Shown piece after piece: positions 1 through 19,236 of a stretch of 51,122 nucleotides of DNA (the stretch's first letter is position 1; each line of letters opens with the position of its first letter). Below the pieces are notes generated by a model. That model searched no databases and was not told where the DNA came from. It saw only the letters and a list, made by a program, of their open reading frames with translations. Source of the DNA: Salpingoeca rosetta (lineage: Eukaryota; Opisthokonta; Choanoflagellata; Craspedida; Salpingoecidae); assembly GCF_000188695.1 (NCBI RefSeq), contig NW_004754932.1, positions 1,733,536-1,784,657 of the forward strand. Reading direction: 5' to 3'. The translations under genes were made by a program, and so were the position numbers.

Positions 1-12
1 CTGTGTGTGTGT

Positions 13-60
<48 letters not shown>

Positions 61-190
61 TCTGCTTGCAGTTGCGGCATCCCATGTCGATTGCAACTAA
101 GCGTCTGCTATTGCACGTGCGCGGTCACCTGCATCCGCCACCAGCCAATCACACTCGAGCATGCTCTGGCACAACTGCCTGCCACAACAG
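1..190 (+). repeat. GT dinucleotide run inside a LIG1 intron
   Basis: Positions 1-59 are almost pure (GT)n. The stretch to 190 is the end of a LIG1 intron, closing with acaacag just before the motif V exon. No gene is seen here. Confidence 0.85.
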
Positions 191-1002
191 GTGCGAAGGA
201 TTGATGATTAAGGTACTTGGTCCTGAAATGATCCCAGCAGCAGACGACAGTACGTGTGCCTTTGTTTATGCACGCGTGTGTGTGTGTGCGTACGTGTGTG
301 TGTGTGTGTGTACGTGTGTGTGTGTGTGTGTACGTGTGTGTACATGTGTGTGTGTGTGTGTGTGTACGTGTGTACATGTGTGTACGTTTGGTGTGTTTTC
401 GGTACAACTCTGTGCGTGCAAGTGCTTTAGGTATGCTTGCAGGGACAGAAAACATCTGCTTACCTTTCCTACTTGTGCATGTGTTTGCAGCCACCACGTC
501 CCACGGAAAGAAGACTGTCAAGAATCAAGGCAGTGACAGCGACGACTTGTATGCCCTCTCCACATATCAACCATCCAAGCGCTGCGAAAACTGGCTCAAG
601 GTCTGTGCCACTCACTGGTCACCTTTGCTTGGGAATCGTGTTCGTTGTTCTGTGGTGTGTGTGTGTGTGTGTATGCGTATGTGTATGTGTGGGTGTGCAT
701 TGCACTCCACTTTCCGTAAGCATTGGCAAGAGAGCATATGCTGTTGGCACAGCTGAGCATGAGTCGCTGTAATCATATGCACGCGTTCATAGCATATTTT
801 GGCCGTGTGTTGTGGTTTTGTGGCCGTGTGTTGTGACAGGTGAAGAAAGACTACGTGGAAGGGTTGAGCGACAGCCTTGATTTGGTTGTGATTGGCGCGT
901 GGTGGGGCAACGGCCGCAAGGCAGGCTGGTTCTCCCCTTTCCTCCTCGCCTGCTATGACGAAGAAACAGAGACCTATCAATCCGTTTGCAAGGTTGGTGT
1001 TT

Positions 1003-1087
<85 letters not shown>

Positions 1088-1841
1088 GTGTATGTGTGTG
1101 TGCTTGTTTGCGGTTTTTTTTGCCTTTGTTGTGGTTGCTTGCTGTGCAGTTACCTGTACTAATCACTCCGTGCTGATGCTGCAACATGTCTACACCCCCC
1201 CCCCCTGTCTCTCGCCTGCTCCTTCACACTTGGTATTGAAGGTGATGTCTGGGTTCACGGACGAGTTTTACAAGACGACAACGGCACTGTTCAAAGAGAA
1301 GCATGTCATTGACGCCAAGCGAAGCTACTACGACGTCAGCGCCCAAATGTCGCCCAGCGTCTGGTTTGACTCGGTCGAGGTGTGTCTGCTAGTTTGCGTC
1401 TGTGTGTGTGTGTGCGTGTGTGTGCTTGCGCAGTCGTGCTTGCGCAGTTTCAATCTGTCCCTCTCGCTGCGTGCAACCCGTTGCCGCCTGCTGCTTTACT
1501 CACTGCTGCGTGTTCAGCGACTTCACAAGTTTGTGCGCGTCTGCCTGTGCTTTCACTCCGATCAGGTGTGGGAGATCAAGGGAGCCGACTTTACGGCGTC
1601 GCCAGCGCACACCGCCGCCAGGGGCGCTGTTGCAGATCGACCTGGTGCAGGCATTTCCCTGCGCTTCCCGCGGTGCGTTGGTAGCACTGTGGTGGTGGTG
1701 GTGGTGGTGGTGGTGGTGGTGGTGGTGGTCATGCTCTGTGTAATGCGATGCTGCACTGTTGTGACAGCTTTCGGCAGGTGGGGAGAGGCGCAATGTGCAT
1801 AATCTGCATCTAGCTCTGTGCTCTTGGGTACATGACAGACG

Positions 1842-1876
<35 letters not shown>

Positions 1877-2343
1877 GGGGGGGTGGTGGCCTTGCTGCGC
1901 TTGCACCGCGCTGCTGCACTGCATCATTCTCACAGCTGAGGTGTGGTTGTTGTGCTGCCAGGTTCATCCGCAAGCGAGAGGACAAGACACCGGAGGAGGC
2001 GACAACCTCCACACAAGTATGAAGAGTGCCAGAGCGTGTGTGCATGGTTTCGCCACTGCTTGTGTGTGCGTGGTTTGCTTGCGTTTGCTGTCAAAAAAAG
2101 CTGCTTCCTCACCGTCGCAAATGTCTGTGTGCTGTGCTGCGCTGCGCTGATGGATCTCTTCTCGTATAGATATCAGAGCTGTATCATCTGCAGTTCAAAA
2201 CACCAGCGTGTGCGAGCGCTGCTGATGGTGATGGTGATGGTGGTGGTGGTGAGGATGACGACGATGATGATGATGGTGATGGTGGTGGTGGTGAGGAGGA
2301 GGAGGAGGAGGACCCAGAAGGGGTTGGACATTCGGAATCGTGA
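191..2343 (+). CDS. LIG1: DNA ligase I, C-terminal part (5' end outside window)
   Basis: ATP-dependent DNA ligase that seals Okazaki fragments and repair nicks in the nucleus. Exons read by homology: 191-249, 491-600, 840-992, 1242-1379, 1566-1672, 1962-2016, 2170-2343, about 265 codons with consistent phases. The first exon carries ligase motif V (CEGLMIK). The next holds YQPSKRCENWLK, followed by KKDYVEGLSDSLDLVVIGAW, the start of the OB-fold domain. Exons five and six give motif VI (SLRFPR then FIRKREDK) and the animal-like EEATTSTQ. The catalytic lysine and DNA-binding domain lie upstream of the window. The last exon adds a tail of Gly-Asp, poly-Asp and poly-Glu to the TGA at 2341-2343, unlike the short vertebrate end. 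Family identity is very secure; the last exon boundary is somewhat less so. Confidence 0.93.
1004..1101 (+). repeat. (GT)n microsatellite in a LIG1 intron
   Basis: A run of about 40 GT units starts a few bases after the donor at 993. Long Cys/Val or Thr/His reading frames across it are translations of the repeat, not genes. Confidence 0.95.
1690..1731 (+). repeat. (GTG)n trinucleotide array in a LIG1 intron
   Basis: About 14 GTG/TGG units lie just after the donor at 1673. They are not part of the ligase reading frame. A second GT run (1842-1873), with a G-stretch, lies in the same intron before the acceptor at 1961. Confidence 0.9.
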
Positions 2344-2704
2344 ATGGGACACGCAGACACTGCAGACATGGTGTGCATTGTTGTGTAATTTATTCTTTGC
2401 ATTTTTTTGTTTGCATAAATACAGTGACAGACATGAACACATTCACATGAACGCCATACCATCCAATACACGTCCCTACGTCCAATGCACTCTCCCGAAT
2501 GCATCAACTGTGCTCTTCTGTCGGGCTTTACAGGCAGCCGCAACAACAGCACCAGAGAAGCTGAGAAGCCTACACGACGACGACGACCTCAAGCAACAGC
2601 AACAACAACAGAACCAACGTGGGCAGTCCTTCCTCGGCGATGAACAGTGAAAGACTTCAGTAAATTTTCCGTAGCCCCTCAAGCAAGCAAGGAAAGCAAC
2701 GACA
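2344..2704. other. Intergenic region LIG1 to ACOT9
   Basis: The 361 bases contain the LIG1 3' UTR and the upstream region of the thioesterase gene. A T-rich stretch near 2390-2425 (ending gcataaatacag) could be near the LIG1 polyadenylation site. A CAA/GAC-rich stretch at 2580-2645 gives a short open frame continuing no gene I can recognise. No promoter motif is clear. Confidence 0.6.
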
Positions 2705-5119
2705 ATGATGGTTGCGGGTGGTGGATTGCGGGCTGTTGCTGGAGTGGTGCTTCGGCATCGTCAGCAGACCGCGGCCGTTGCTCGTGTGGCCGGTGTGCGG
2801 CTCCTCTCCTCCTCGCCATCGGCTTCGCTTTCCTCCTCAAGAGACGACCTGGCTTCTGTCCTCGGAGAAGTTCGACCGGTGCGGCTTGCTAGTGGTAGTT
2901 GTGCGTGTGTGTGTGAGTGTGTGCGTGTGAGTGTGTGAGTGTGTGTGTGAGTGTGTGCGTGTGAGTGTGTGTGCGCGTGTGTGCGTGCGCGCGCGTGTGT
3001 GAATGCTGGTGAGCACACCTTGCCGCAGCTTTCGTTGCAAACACACATAAACACACATACACGCACATACACGCACATACACACACATACACACACATAC
3101 ACACACATACACACGCATACACACGCATACACACGCATACACACGCATACACACATATAGAGGTCCAGTATCACCAACAAGTTGTGGCGCGCACGCAATT
3201 CCATCACAAAGGAGGATGCCCACAAGCCGTCCCAGGTCTTGACAAAGACCATGGCTGACAGCTACACGGAGGTGTGCCTGCCATTCTCCACAGACAAGTT
3301 ACTGCAGGAAGAATACCTGACCTATGCAGGCTCCATCCGCGTCGGAAAGATTCTGGAGGACCTGGATGCCCTCGCCGGCACCATCGCCTATCGCCACTGT
3401 GACGACACGACCCACTACGGTCCCCTGACTATCGTCACTGCATCCGTTGACCGCATCACCCTCCTCAAGCACTGCGGCAAGCAGGTAACCCTTGCTGGCT
3501 TTGGCTTGCTTGGTCCCTTGCTNNNNNNNNNNNNNNNNNNNNNNNNNNNNNNNNNNNNNNNNNNNNNNNNNNNNNNNNNNNNNNNNNNNNNNNNNNNNNN
3601 NNNNNNNNNNNNNNNNNNNNNNNNNNNNNNNNNNNNNNNNNNNNNNNNNNNNNNNNNNNNNNNNNNNNNNNNNNNNNNNNNNNNNNNNNNNNNNNNNNNN
3701 NNNNNNNNNNNNNNNNNNNNNNNNNNNNNNNNNNNNNNNNNNNNNNNNNNNNNNNNNNNNNNNNNNNNNNNNNNNNNNNNNNNNNNNNNNNNNNNNNNNN
3801 NNNNNNNNNNNNACACACACACACAAATACACACACACACACATGCACGCACACACACATGCACGCACACACACACGCACGCACGCACACACATGCGCGC
3901 ACATTAACACACACGCACACCTTTTTATCCATGTGGAAGGGACTACCGCATGTTTGGACACGTGTCGTACGTCGGTTCGTCTTCCATGGAAATATCTGTG
4001 ACCGTTGACACAGACAGCGACACGGCACCAGAGGAGCGCGACAAAGTCATGGTACAAACAAGGCACTTTGCACGCACTGTTTGAAGGAAGCAAGCAAGTC
4101 ACACGCGGTTGAGTTGGAGAGGGACACGTGTGGTAGTTTGATGTGTGCTGCACAAGCAGCTTACATGTACGCAACCCCGCCCTTCCTCCACACTCACATG
4201 TGCGCGTGTGCGCTTGCTGTGTGGTTGGCGTTCAGGTTGCCACGTTCACGATGGTGGCGCGCGATCCCGTGACCAAGTCAGCGTACCCCGTGAACAAGCT
4301 CAAGGCAACAACACCAGAGGAGGAGGAGATCATGAAACTCGGCGAGCACAACAAGCGTGTCAGAAAGGTACCGCATCACAGCAGGATGCACGCCGGCTGC
4401 CTGCCTACCTCTCTCTCTCACGCACGCACACACACACTCATAGCGTTGCTCTGCTTCAACCACACACATACACACACATACACACACATACACAACAACC
4501 CTAACACCAATCACTGACGCCAACACCACCAACAATATCATCCACCACGCGTGTACAGCGCGAGCGGGAGCAGTCTGTGCACCGCCAGCCGCCGACGGAG
4601 GAGGAGCGATTGATTGTGCATGATCTCTATCTCCGCTCCAAGGACACCACTCGCAAGCGCCCGCTCGACACATTGTGGATGTACGTGTGTGCACATGTCG
4701 GGTTCGTGGCGTGGAAACGTGGGTGTCTGTTGCGGTGCTCATCAGCGCGTTGACCCTCGACGCCTGCTTGACGCCTGCTTGACGTGTGCATGTGTGTGTG
4801 TGTTTTGGGGACAATCACCTCTCTTTGTCACTCTATCTTGTTGTCTGCGATGCACGTCTGCTGGACGAATGTCACCCCTCGACCCCCACCACCCCTGCGT
4901 GTGCTCTTCTTCACCAGGGTGGATACGCAGCGCCAGTCCATGCGCATGTGTCACCCGATTGAACGCAACATTCACAACAGCGTGAGTTGCCTTTATGTTC
5001 AACACCTCTGTGCTCAGTCATTCTCGACTTGTACCCATACACATCCAAACAGCATTGCTCGCTCTGTGCTCACCAGCCTTGCGTGCACGTGTTTGTTTGT
5101 GCGTGTGTGTTTGTTTGTG

Positions 5120-5165
<46 letters not shown>

Positions 5166-5259
5166 ATCTTTGGCGGCTTCATCATGCGGGAGGCGTTTGA
5201 GATTGGATGGATGACTGCTGTGCTCGCCGTTAAGGACGTACATCAAAACCTGTGTGTGT

Positions 5260-5295
<36 letters not shown>

Positions 5296-6154
5296 CTTGC
5301 ACTATTGGGATCGTCCAGGGACGTGTCACACTCACTTCAGCTGCCTCACGTTCCCACCAAATCCGCACCAACCTGTGTTCTGTGTGTCAACAGCACCCAT
5401 TCCTGCTTGCCGTGGACGACATTTCATTCCAGCACCCGGTTGAGATTGGATCCCTGCTCACGTTCTCTTCCATGATCACATACGCACCGGGGAATGACAG
5501 CCGCGCCCTGCAAGTCGATGTCCGCGCTGAAGTCATCAGCCCAACGTGAGCACGGCTGCTGCTGACGGTGCATGCCTGTGTGTGTGTATGTGTGTGTGTG
5601 TGTGTGTTTGCGTAGGTGTGTGTATGTGTTTGCTTTGGTGTGTGTGTGTGTGTGCGTAGGTGTGCGAATGTGGACGCGGATATGGAGGGGTGGAGGAGGA
5701 GCAAACGGGACGACAAAGCACTGCTGTTGTTATTGTCATCTTCGGTGTTGATGTCATCTGTGCACGCGTATGGTTTTGCCCCTCCCCCCTCCCGCACTCC
5801 AGGACTGGCCAGAGCAAAGTGACCAACACGTTCCACTTTACGTTCTCTGCGCCTCACCCGACCGTGCCCACGGTTCTCCCCAGGACATACGAGGGTGCGA
5901 CTTGCTCTGTGTTGTGATGATGAGTATGTGTTTGTTTGTTTGTTTGTTTGTTTGTGTTTGTGTGTTCGTGTCGTGTTGTGTTCGTGTTCTGCCTTTGCTC
6001 GTTTCACACTTATACATCCGTTCCCTCACCACCACCACCACCATTATCGTCATCATCATCAGAGTCCATGTGGTATCTTGACGGACGCCGTCGCTTCCTG
6101 AAGAGTCGCGAGGAGTGCAGACAGCTCTGCCCAGACCTGCTCAAGTACTACTGA
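2705..6154 (+). CDS. ACOT9: Mitochondrial acyl-CoA thioesterase, ACOT9 type (double hotdog)
   Basis: Hydrolyses acyl-CoA to free acid and CoA, in mitochondria by homology. Exons: 2705-2878, 3161-3484, about 3940-4051, 4236-4367, 4559-4680, 4918-4981, 5166-5237, 5394-5545, 5803-5894, 6063-6154. The first exon encodes an Arg/Ser/Ala-rich presequence with hydrophobic stretches and no acids until about residue 50, as expected for mitochondrial targeting. ACOT9 landmarks follow in order: [91 protein letters not shown] and [12 protein letters not shown]. There are two hotdog units. The start is the first of two adjacent ATGs; the second (2708) is equally possible. Exon 2 ends in phase 0 but exon 3 needs a two-base carry-over, so a small exon probably lies in the N gap. 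Confidence 0.93.
2893..3155 (+). repeat. GT-rich arm followed by CA-rich arm in ACOT9 intron 1
   Basis: Positions 2900-3000 are GT/GTGA-rich, and 3041-3157 are runs of acacacatac and acacgcatac. The arms are complementary, so the intron RNA could fold back and bring its splice sites close. Confidence 0.85.
3523..3812. other. Assembly gap (290 N)
   Basis: A run of N inside ACOT9 intron 2. CA repeats resume directly after it at 3813. It probably hides repeat sequence and perhaps a short exon. Confidence 1.
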
Positions 6155-6610
6155 TCACTGACCCGCAGCAACAACGCACCCTGCAGTGTTGGAATGACGT
6201 GTATTGTGTATGTGTGTGTGTACACGTGCGCATTTGTGTTTTCTGCGGTTGCACATCGTCTGTGTGTCTCTTTGTTTCGTTGAGGGCTTGTTGAAATGGG
6301 AACAGTAAATGCATTGCTTAACGTCATCACACCGTTCCCAACACACACACACACACACACACACACACCTCTAGCACTATGCAACACTTCCTATCATGTG
6401 GTCGATTGATCCTCCATCAACGTCGTGTTGGTTCATTCAATGCAGACGCACAAGAGGAGGAAGTAGAGAACAAGGCAAACCAAGACACGCACACACATGC
6501 AAACACACACGCACACACATGCACACGCACACACGCGCGCGCACACACACGCGCGCGCGCGCGTGCCAAAGCACAGACGCAGTCGCAGAAGACGAGAAAG
6601 GTGTTGTGGG
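6155..6610. other. Convergent intergenic region ACOT9 / SHP2-like
   Basis: The 3' ends of two genes face each other here. It contains (AC)n at 6341-6368 and a CA/CG-alternating purine-pyrimidine run at 6486-6566 (ending cgcgcgcgcgcg), a sequence type able to form Z-DNA. No gene is seen. Confidence 0.7.
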
Positions 6611-6957
6611 TCAGAATTTCTTCTGGCGGAGGACGAGGTCTTCGTACAGTTGTCGGTCTGTCGTCACGTCACCACCCTCCATCACCGAGCGAAGGTTGTT
6701 GATGTGGTCCAGGATCGCCTTGTACACAAACCGATACTGCGCCTGTTTGCGTGTGCGTGACATTGGTGTTTACATGTGTGTGTATGTGTATGTGTGTGTG
6801 TGTGTGCAAGTTGATGTGAGAGTTGGCAAGTGTGCACATGCGTGTGCACATGTGCTTGGTGTGTGACATGCACGCCACCAGCCATGACAACGTGTCCCCA
6901 ACCAGCACAGCCTCCACCACCCCACACACAGACACACAGACACACAGACACACAGAC

Positions 6958-7010
<53 letters not shown>

Positions 7011-7215
7011 GCCGTCTGGATCATGCCAGAGCGCTGTGCACGGATCCCCTGGATGCTCTTTTGGATGTCAACATCAATCCCAGTGCCTGCAGAACAAGGA
7101 CACAAACGGTGTGCACCGCCCATGCATGAGTTGGGATGCTGGTCACGTGATACACCACACAACACGTGCATGTCATGCTGCCATCCCCCAATGCACACCA
7201 CACAAACCTTTCCCT

Positions 7216-7266
<51 letters not shown>

Positions 7267-7433
7267 TCATCATCATCATCATCAGCAGCAGCAGCAGTCA
7301 CAACCAACAGCTGCTCGCACCTTCTTGCTCAATCTTGTCCATGATGATGTCGATGACGATGATGGTGCCCGTTCGCCCAATACCAGCACTGCACACAAAA
7401 GAGTGGCGGTGTTTGTTTGTTTGTTTGTTTGTT

Positions 7434-7500
<67 letters not shown>

Positions 7501-7952
7501 GTCAAAATGCAATATAAGCACGGGCACGACGTACACGCGTTTCAAACCACAGGCCCAGATGTACGCAAGAGAAGACAGCACACACACACACATGCACACA
7601 CACATGCACGGGATCAGCACCTGCAATGGACGAGGAGGGGCCCGACAGGACGCTGGCTCTTCTCCTTGACGTCTTTATTGTGTTCGCGGACCGTGAGGAG
7701 AAGGCTGAGAATCTCTGCATCGTCGGGAACACCGTGGTCCGGCCAGTTGGTGTAGTGGTACTGATACACCGTCCGCGCAGGGTCAGAGCCTGCACAGGCA
7801 AGCGCGTAAAACACACACGCACACACACGCACACACACACGCACACACACACACACACACGCCAGTACATGCACGACGAGTGAGCGCACGCACGTGTAAA
7901 ACTGCACACACACAGACACACAGACACACAGACACACACACACAGACATACA

Positions 7953-7987
<35 letters not shown>

Positions 7988-10900
7988 CTGGACGACGAGG
8001 GTGCGGATAATGAAAGGGCCCCTGTCCTCTTCGGCCTGCATCAGCACGCGGAAGCCGCCGTAGTCGGCGCTGTCCCCGGCGTTGTCAGGCCAGTAGCGTG
8101 TGCACTTGTGGCGCCCGCGCTCAACCTCCTTCGTCACCATCACCACAATGTGAACTGGGAGGTGGTAGTTGAAGGGGGATGTGACGAGGATGTGAGGAGG
8201 ATGGGTGTTAAGGCTTTGTGATGATGGGTGCGATTGCTGGGGGATGTGGAGGGCAGTGATGTGAAGACAGGGGTTCTCGCAAAGACATATTCTGGGACAG
8301 TCTCACACAGACACAGACACACACAGACACAGAACACACACTCACACACAGAGAACACCGACACACACACACACGCACACACACATGTACACACGCGCAC
8401 CATCGTTCTCCCAGATCATCTGCCAGAAGGAGGGCACGGTTGTGGGCATGCAGCCCTGTGACGCAATGTAGGCGTGGTTGGTGCCAGCAGCCTCGCCGTT
8501 GACGTAATTCGCGTTGATGTAATCGGCGCCAACTTCCGGTCCGACATCACGCAACTTCACACGCGTCTCATCGTCTGCAAACACACACGCAGCGGCACGT
8601 CAACCGCCAGTGAGAGCATGTGTGGGTACATGTGTGTGTGTGTGAGTGTGTGGTTTGCTTTTGGTGTTTGTGTGTGTGAGTGTTTTGGTGAGTGTGTGCG
8701 TTTTGTGTTGGGGGGGGGTGCATATGACTCTTGGTGAGTGTTTCGGTAGGGGTGCGTGTGAAGAGAAAACACAAGACGGACAGGCTGCTCCGCACACGTG
8801 TACACGTGCACGCAAGCGCGTGCATGCATGTGCGCACGCATGCATGCACGCACAAGGGAGGATGTTTTTGTATCTGTTCTTGGGCTTGTTCTCTGGACGG
8901 GTGCCCTCAATGCGCGGCTTCTCGAGAAACTGTGCCTCCATCTGCTGCAACTGCTCGAATTCTTCAAAGAACCCGGCCCGCGCCCCAACATCGTCAGACT
9001 CCTGCGCACACAGCAAGACGTGATGGGTGGTGGTGGTGGTGGGGGGGACATAAGACGACCAGAGCGCAAAGGCCAGCTTGTCAGCAGGAGCACCACCACC
9101 ATGAGCACAACCACCATGAGCGGCAGCACCACTATGACAACCACGATCATGGCACCTTTGAGAGCTCGTCGAATCTGCCTGCGATGGCGGAGAGGGTGAG
9201 GCGGGTTGCGTTGAAGGGGTACACCAGCTTCACCACGCGGCTGTTGGCCTCAATAATCGGATGCTTCTTGTAGTGCTCAACTGCAGCGAGAGGGTGATGT
9301 GTATAGGGAAGGGGCAAAGCGAAGAAGCATTGCGTGAGGTGCAGGTCATGGCGAGTCAAGTTAGCAGAGTCACAATGTGGTGTGCAGCCAAACAGAAGGG
9401 GGGGGGGAAGAAAGGCGCAGAGGCGGGCATGCTGAAAGACGCCCACTTTGAAGGCAATGACGGAAGATGCGTGCACGACACACAGATATGAACAAAAAAA
9501 TACATGCACACACACATACATGCATACATCTGCACACACACACACATACATACATACATACATACATACATACATACATACATACATACATACATACATA
9601 CCATACATACATACACATACATACACATACATACATACATACATACATCTGCACACACACACATACATACATACATACACATCTACACACACAGATACAT
9701 AATACACGCAAACACATACACACACAGCGTATGTACATGCTGTACAACGCACTGAGGGAAGCGAGGTCGCAGAACTGCTGTCCGCCACCAAGATCATACA
9801 CGCCGCGACCGGCACGGATCATGATATGCGTCACTTCGTTCTTCACCCTGATGGCAAGGGCAGCGCCAACAGTTGGGACAGCGTGAGGGCAACGCGACAC
9901 TCGTCTGATTGCACACACACACACACATACGTGTGGTCTGTAATTCCACTCATCACCACCACACCACCACCATTCACGCATGCCAATGATCGTCATGTGA
10001 CATGTGTGTGTGTGCGTGTATGTGTGTGTATGTGTGTGCGTGTATGTGTGTGTATGTGTGTGCGTGTATGTGTGTGTATGTGTGTGTGTGTGTGTGTTCA
10101 GATGGATACCTGACGGTGAGGACGTAGCGACCGGGCTGGCTGGAGGATGTGCGCACGAGATACGAGCCGTCCTGCCCGCGCTGCATCAGCGCCTCCTCGC
10201 TCTCCCGACTCGACAGGTTGCCGTGGAACCACCTGCAGCATTGTGTACCCAGAGTCGCACAACAATGCACACGCACAACACAATACACACCACAATACAC
10301 ACCACAACACACACACACACACATACATACACACACGTGGTGAGCGCCGTGTGACCAGTGGATACGAGTGACAACAAGTGCAAGAGTATCAGTGGATTAT
10401 GCGTGCACCTCTCTGATGTCGGGTCTTCCGAGAGGAGGGGGTCCAGCAGCTCAATCTCATTGCCGTTTTTCTCTTTCAGCTGGAGGCGGGGGCAACATAG
10501 GAAAGCACGTGAGCTCAGAAGTGTAACGAACACACGCAACACATACCACAGTAAGTGCATACGTGCATGGGTCCACAACACAAACACACACTGCACACAC
10601 ACACACACACATCCCCCACCCTCACACCACAACGCAACGCAACGCAACAACAGACAACCCCCTCCCCAATGCTCAGATATGGCCATACACTGACCGTGTT
10701 GTGCTCCTGTGTGTAGTATGAGATGAGCTCTGACAAGTTGGCAAACTTCTCGCCGCCATACAGGTCATAGAAATCGCCTGTGTTCTGGATCTTGACGTGC
10801 AGCACGGAGTCGCCACGACTGGCAGTGGACAGCACATGATCAACGCAAAGCGGCAGCGTTTGTGTCGACGTCAGCACGCGTGTCCCCATCGCAGCAACAA

Positions 10901-10994
10901 CAGCAACAAATTCAGAACAACACAACTGAGAGCGTGCTAGCTACGAGGAAGCAAGATCACGCCTGACAGAACGCACACACACAAACACGCGCAC

Positions 10995-11034
<40 letters not shown>

Positions 11035-11366
11035 ACACAACATAGCATACGCGCACAACACACACATATGCTTGGGACGTACAGCACGGAGAGGGCGTAG
11101 TCGTTCTTGTTGGTTTGGCTGCTTCGAACAAGGAAGGAGCCATGCTTGCCATACTGCTTCAGCAGCTTCTCGGCATCCAGGCCCGAGATTGTTGGGTGGA
11201 ACCACCTGTGCAGCCACCAATGCAACGTGTGTTAGTGAGGTTGCGCTTGCAAGGATCCTTGAGCAAACACCACACAGGAGGACAAGCAACACGCAAGAAA
11301 CCCGTCAACAACAGTACAAACACTGGTGTGAGGAATCGGCACATGTGACACGTACCGACGAGCCAT
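6611..11366 (-). CDS. PTPN11: SHP2/corkscrew-like tyrosine phosphatase with tandem SH2 domains
   Basis: Cytosolic phosphotyrosine phosphatase recruited to phosphotyrosine sites by two SH2 domains. Exons in coding order: 11366-11356, 11205-11083, 10818-10695, 10479-10409, 10232-10110, 9847-9753, 9280-9156, 9001-8854, 8574-8401, 8154-7984, 7789-7621, 7388-7321, 7086-7010, 6742-6611. The total is 1611 nt, or 536 aa, with all phases agreeing. The protein opens MARRWFHP. N-SH2 has GSFLVRSSQ and [17 protein letters not shown]2 has [17 protein letters not shown] and [16 protein letters not shown]. The PTP domain has [26 protein letters not shown], the WPD loop (NWPDHGVP), the P-loop [10 protein letters not shown] split across an intron, and the Q-loop QTAAQYRF. 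Catalytic Cys, Arg and Asp are all present, so it should be active. The C-tail is short, with one Tyr (QLYEDLV), unlike the longer vertebrate tail. Confidence 0.95.
7217..7291. repeat. (ATC)n array with AGC run in a SHP2-like intron
   Basis: About 20 ATC units, then AGC units, lie between exons 12 and 13. The poly-Ser, poly-His and poly-Ile frames here are repeat artefacts. Confidence 0.9.
7404..7500. repeat. TTTG and (GT)n runs in a SHP2-like intron
   Basis: Six TTTG units (7410-7438) run into a long GT repeat. On the sense (minus) strand this is a CA arm near the acceptor. The same intron has a GU arm near its donor (plus-strand CA at 7580-7610). Confidence 0.85.
9541..9690. repeat. (CATA)n tetranucleotide array
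   Basis: Tandem acat units, interrupted by CA dimers, lie within the intron between exons 6 and 7 of the SHP2-like gene. Reading frames of Tyr/Thr/His/Ile across it are repeat translations. Confidence 0.9.
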
Positions 11367-11855
11367 TGTGCTTGATGTTGTTTGCTCCTCGCTGGGGCTG
11401 TTGTGAGACAAAGTGGTCACGTCTTGTGCTGTACATTCCAGCAAGACACATACACGCTTACTCGTGAGAACAAGATAAGGTAGCGTGCATTCCAGTGAGC
11501 GAGCGAGCGAGAGACAGCACTCCACACCACTCAAGGCCACTTCAAAGACACTCCCACTCCACCTCTCGTCATTCTCATCAGCAGCGTCCTTCCAAACCTT
11601 TTTTGTGCCAGCGCGAAATGGGCCCGTTGCAACCAGCACACCCCCCAACACAAAAATTTCGTATTGTTGCGAGGTTGTGAGTCGCAATTTATGGTGTTGG
11701 ATTCTTTTTTGAGGACGCTTGCTTGGTTGGTTGGTGCACGTGGTTTTGTGAAGCAGCGCCACCATTGTTGTTCTTGGCCGTCGACGCTTGTGTGTGTGTG
11801 GTGTGCATCTTTTGGTGTGTTGATCCATCGTCGGTGTTGAGCTGATACCGCGGAC
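11367..11855. promoter_or_regulatory. Divergent promoter region, SHP2-like (-) and SPB1 (+)
   Basis: Only 489 bases separate the two start codons, so both promoters must lie here or in untranslated exons. There is a TTTTTTG tract at 11704-11711 and a CACCCCCCAACAC stretch near 11640. No clear TATA box or initiator can be assigned. The region lacks the long GT/CA runs that fill nearby introns. Confidence 0.6.

Positions 11856-19236
<7,381 letters not shown>

Noticed and set aside
3..536. Cys/Val-rich reading frames, with Thr/His frames on the other strand
   Set aside because: They are translations of GT/CA dinucleotide repeats; the same pattern recurs at every GT or CA run in the window.
2344..2650. 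Continuation of LIG1 into the Gln-rich frame ending at 2650
   Set aside because: The in-phase reading of the last exon meets TGA at 2341-2343, and splicing from a nearby GT to the acceptor near 2533 gives a stop soon after.
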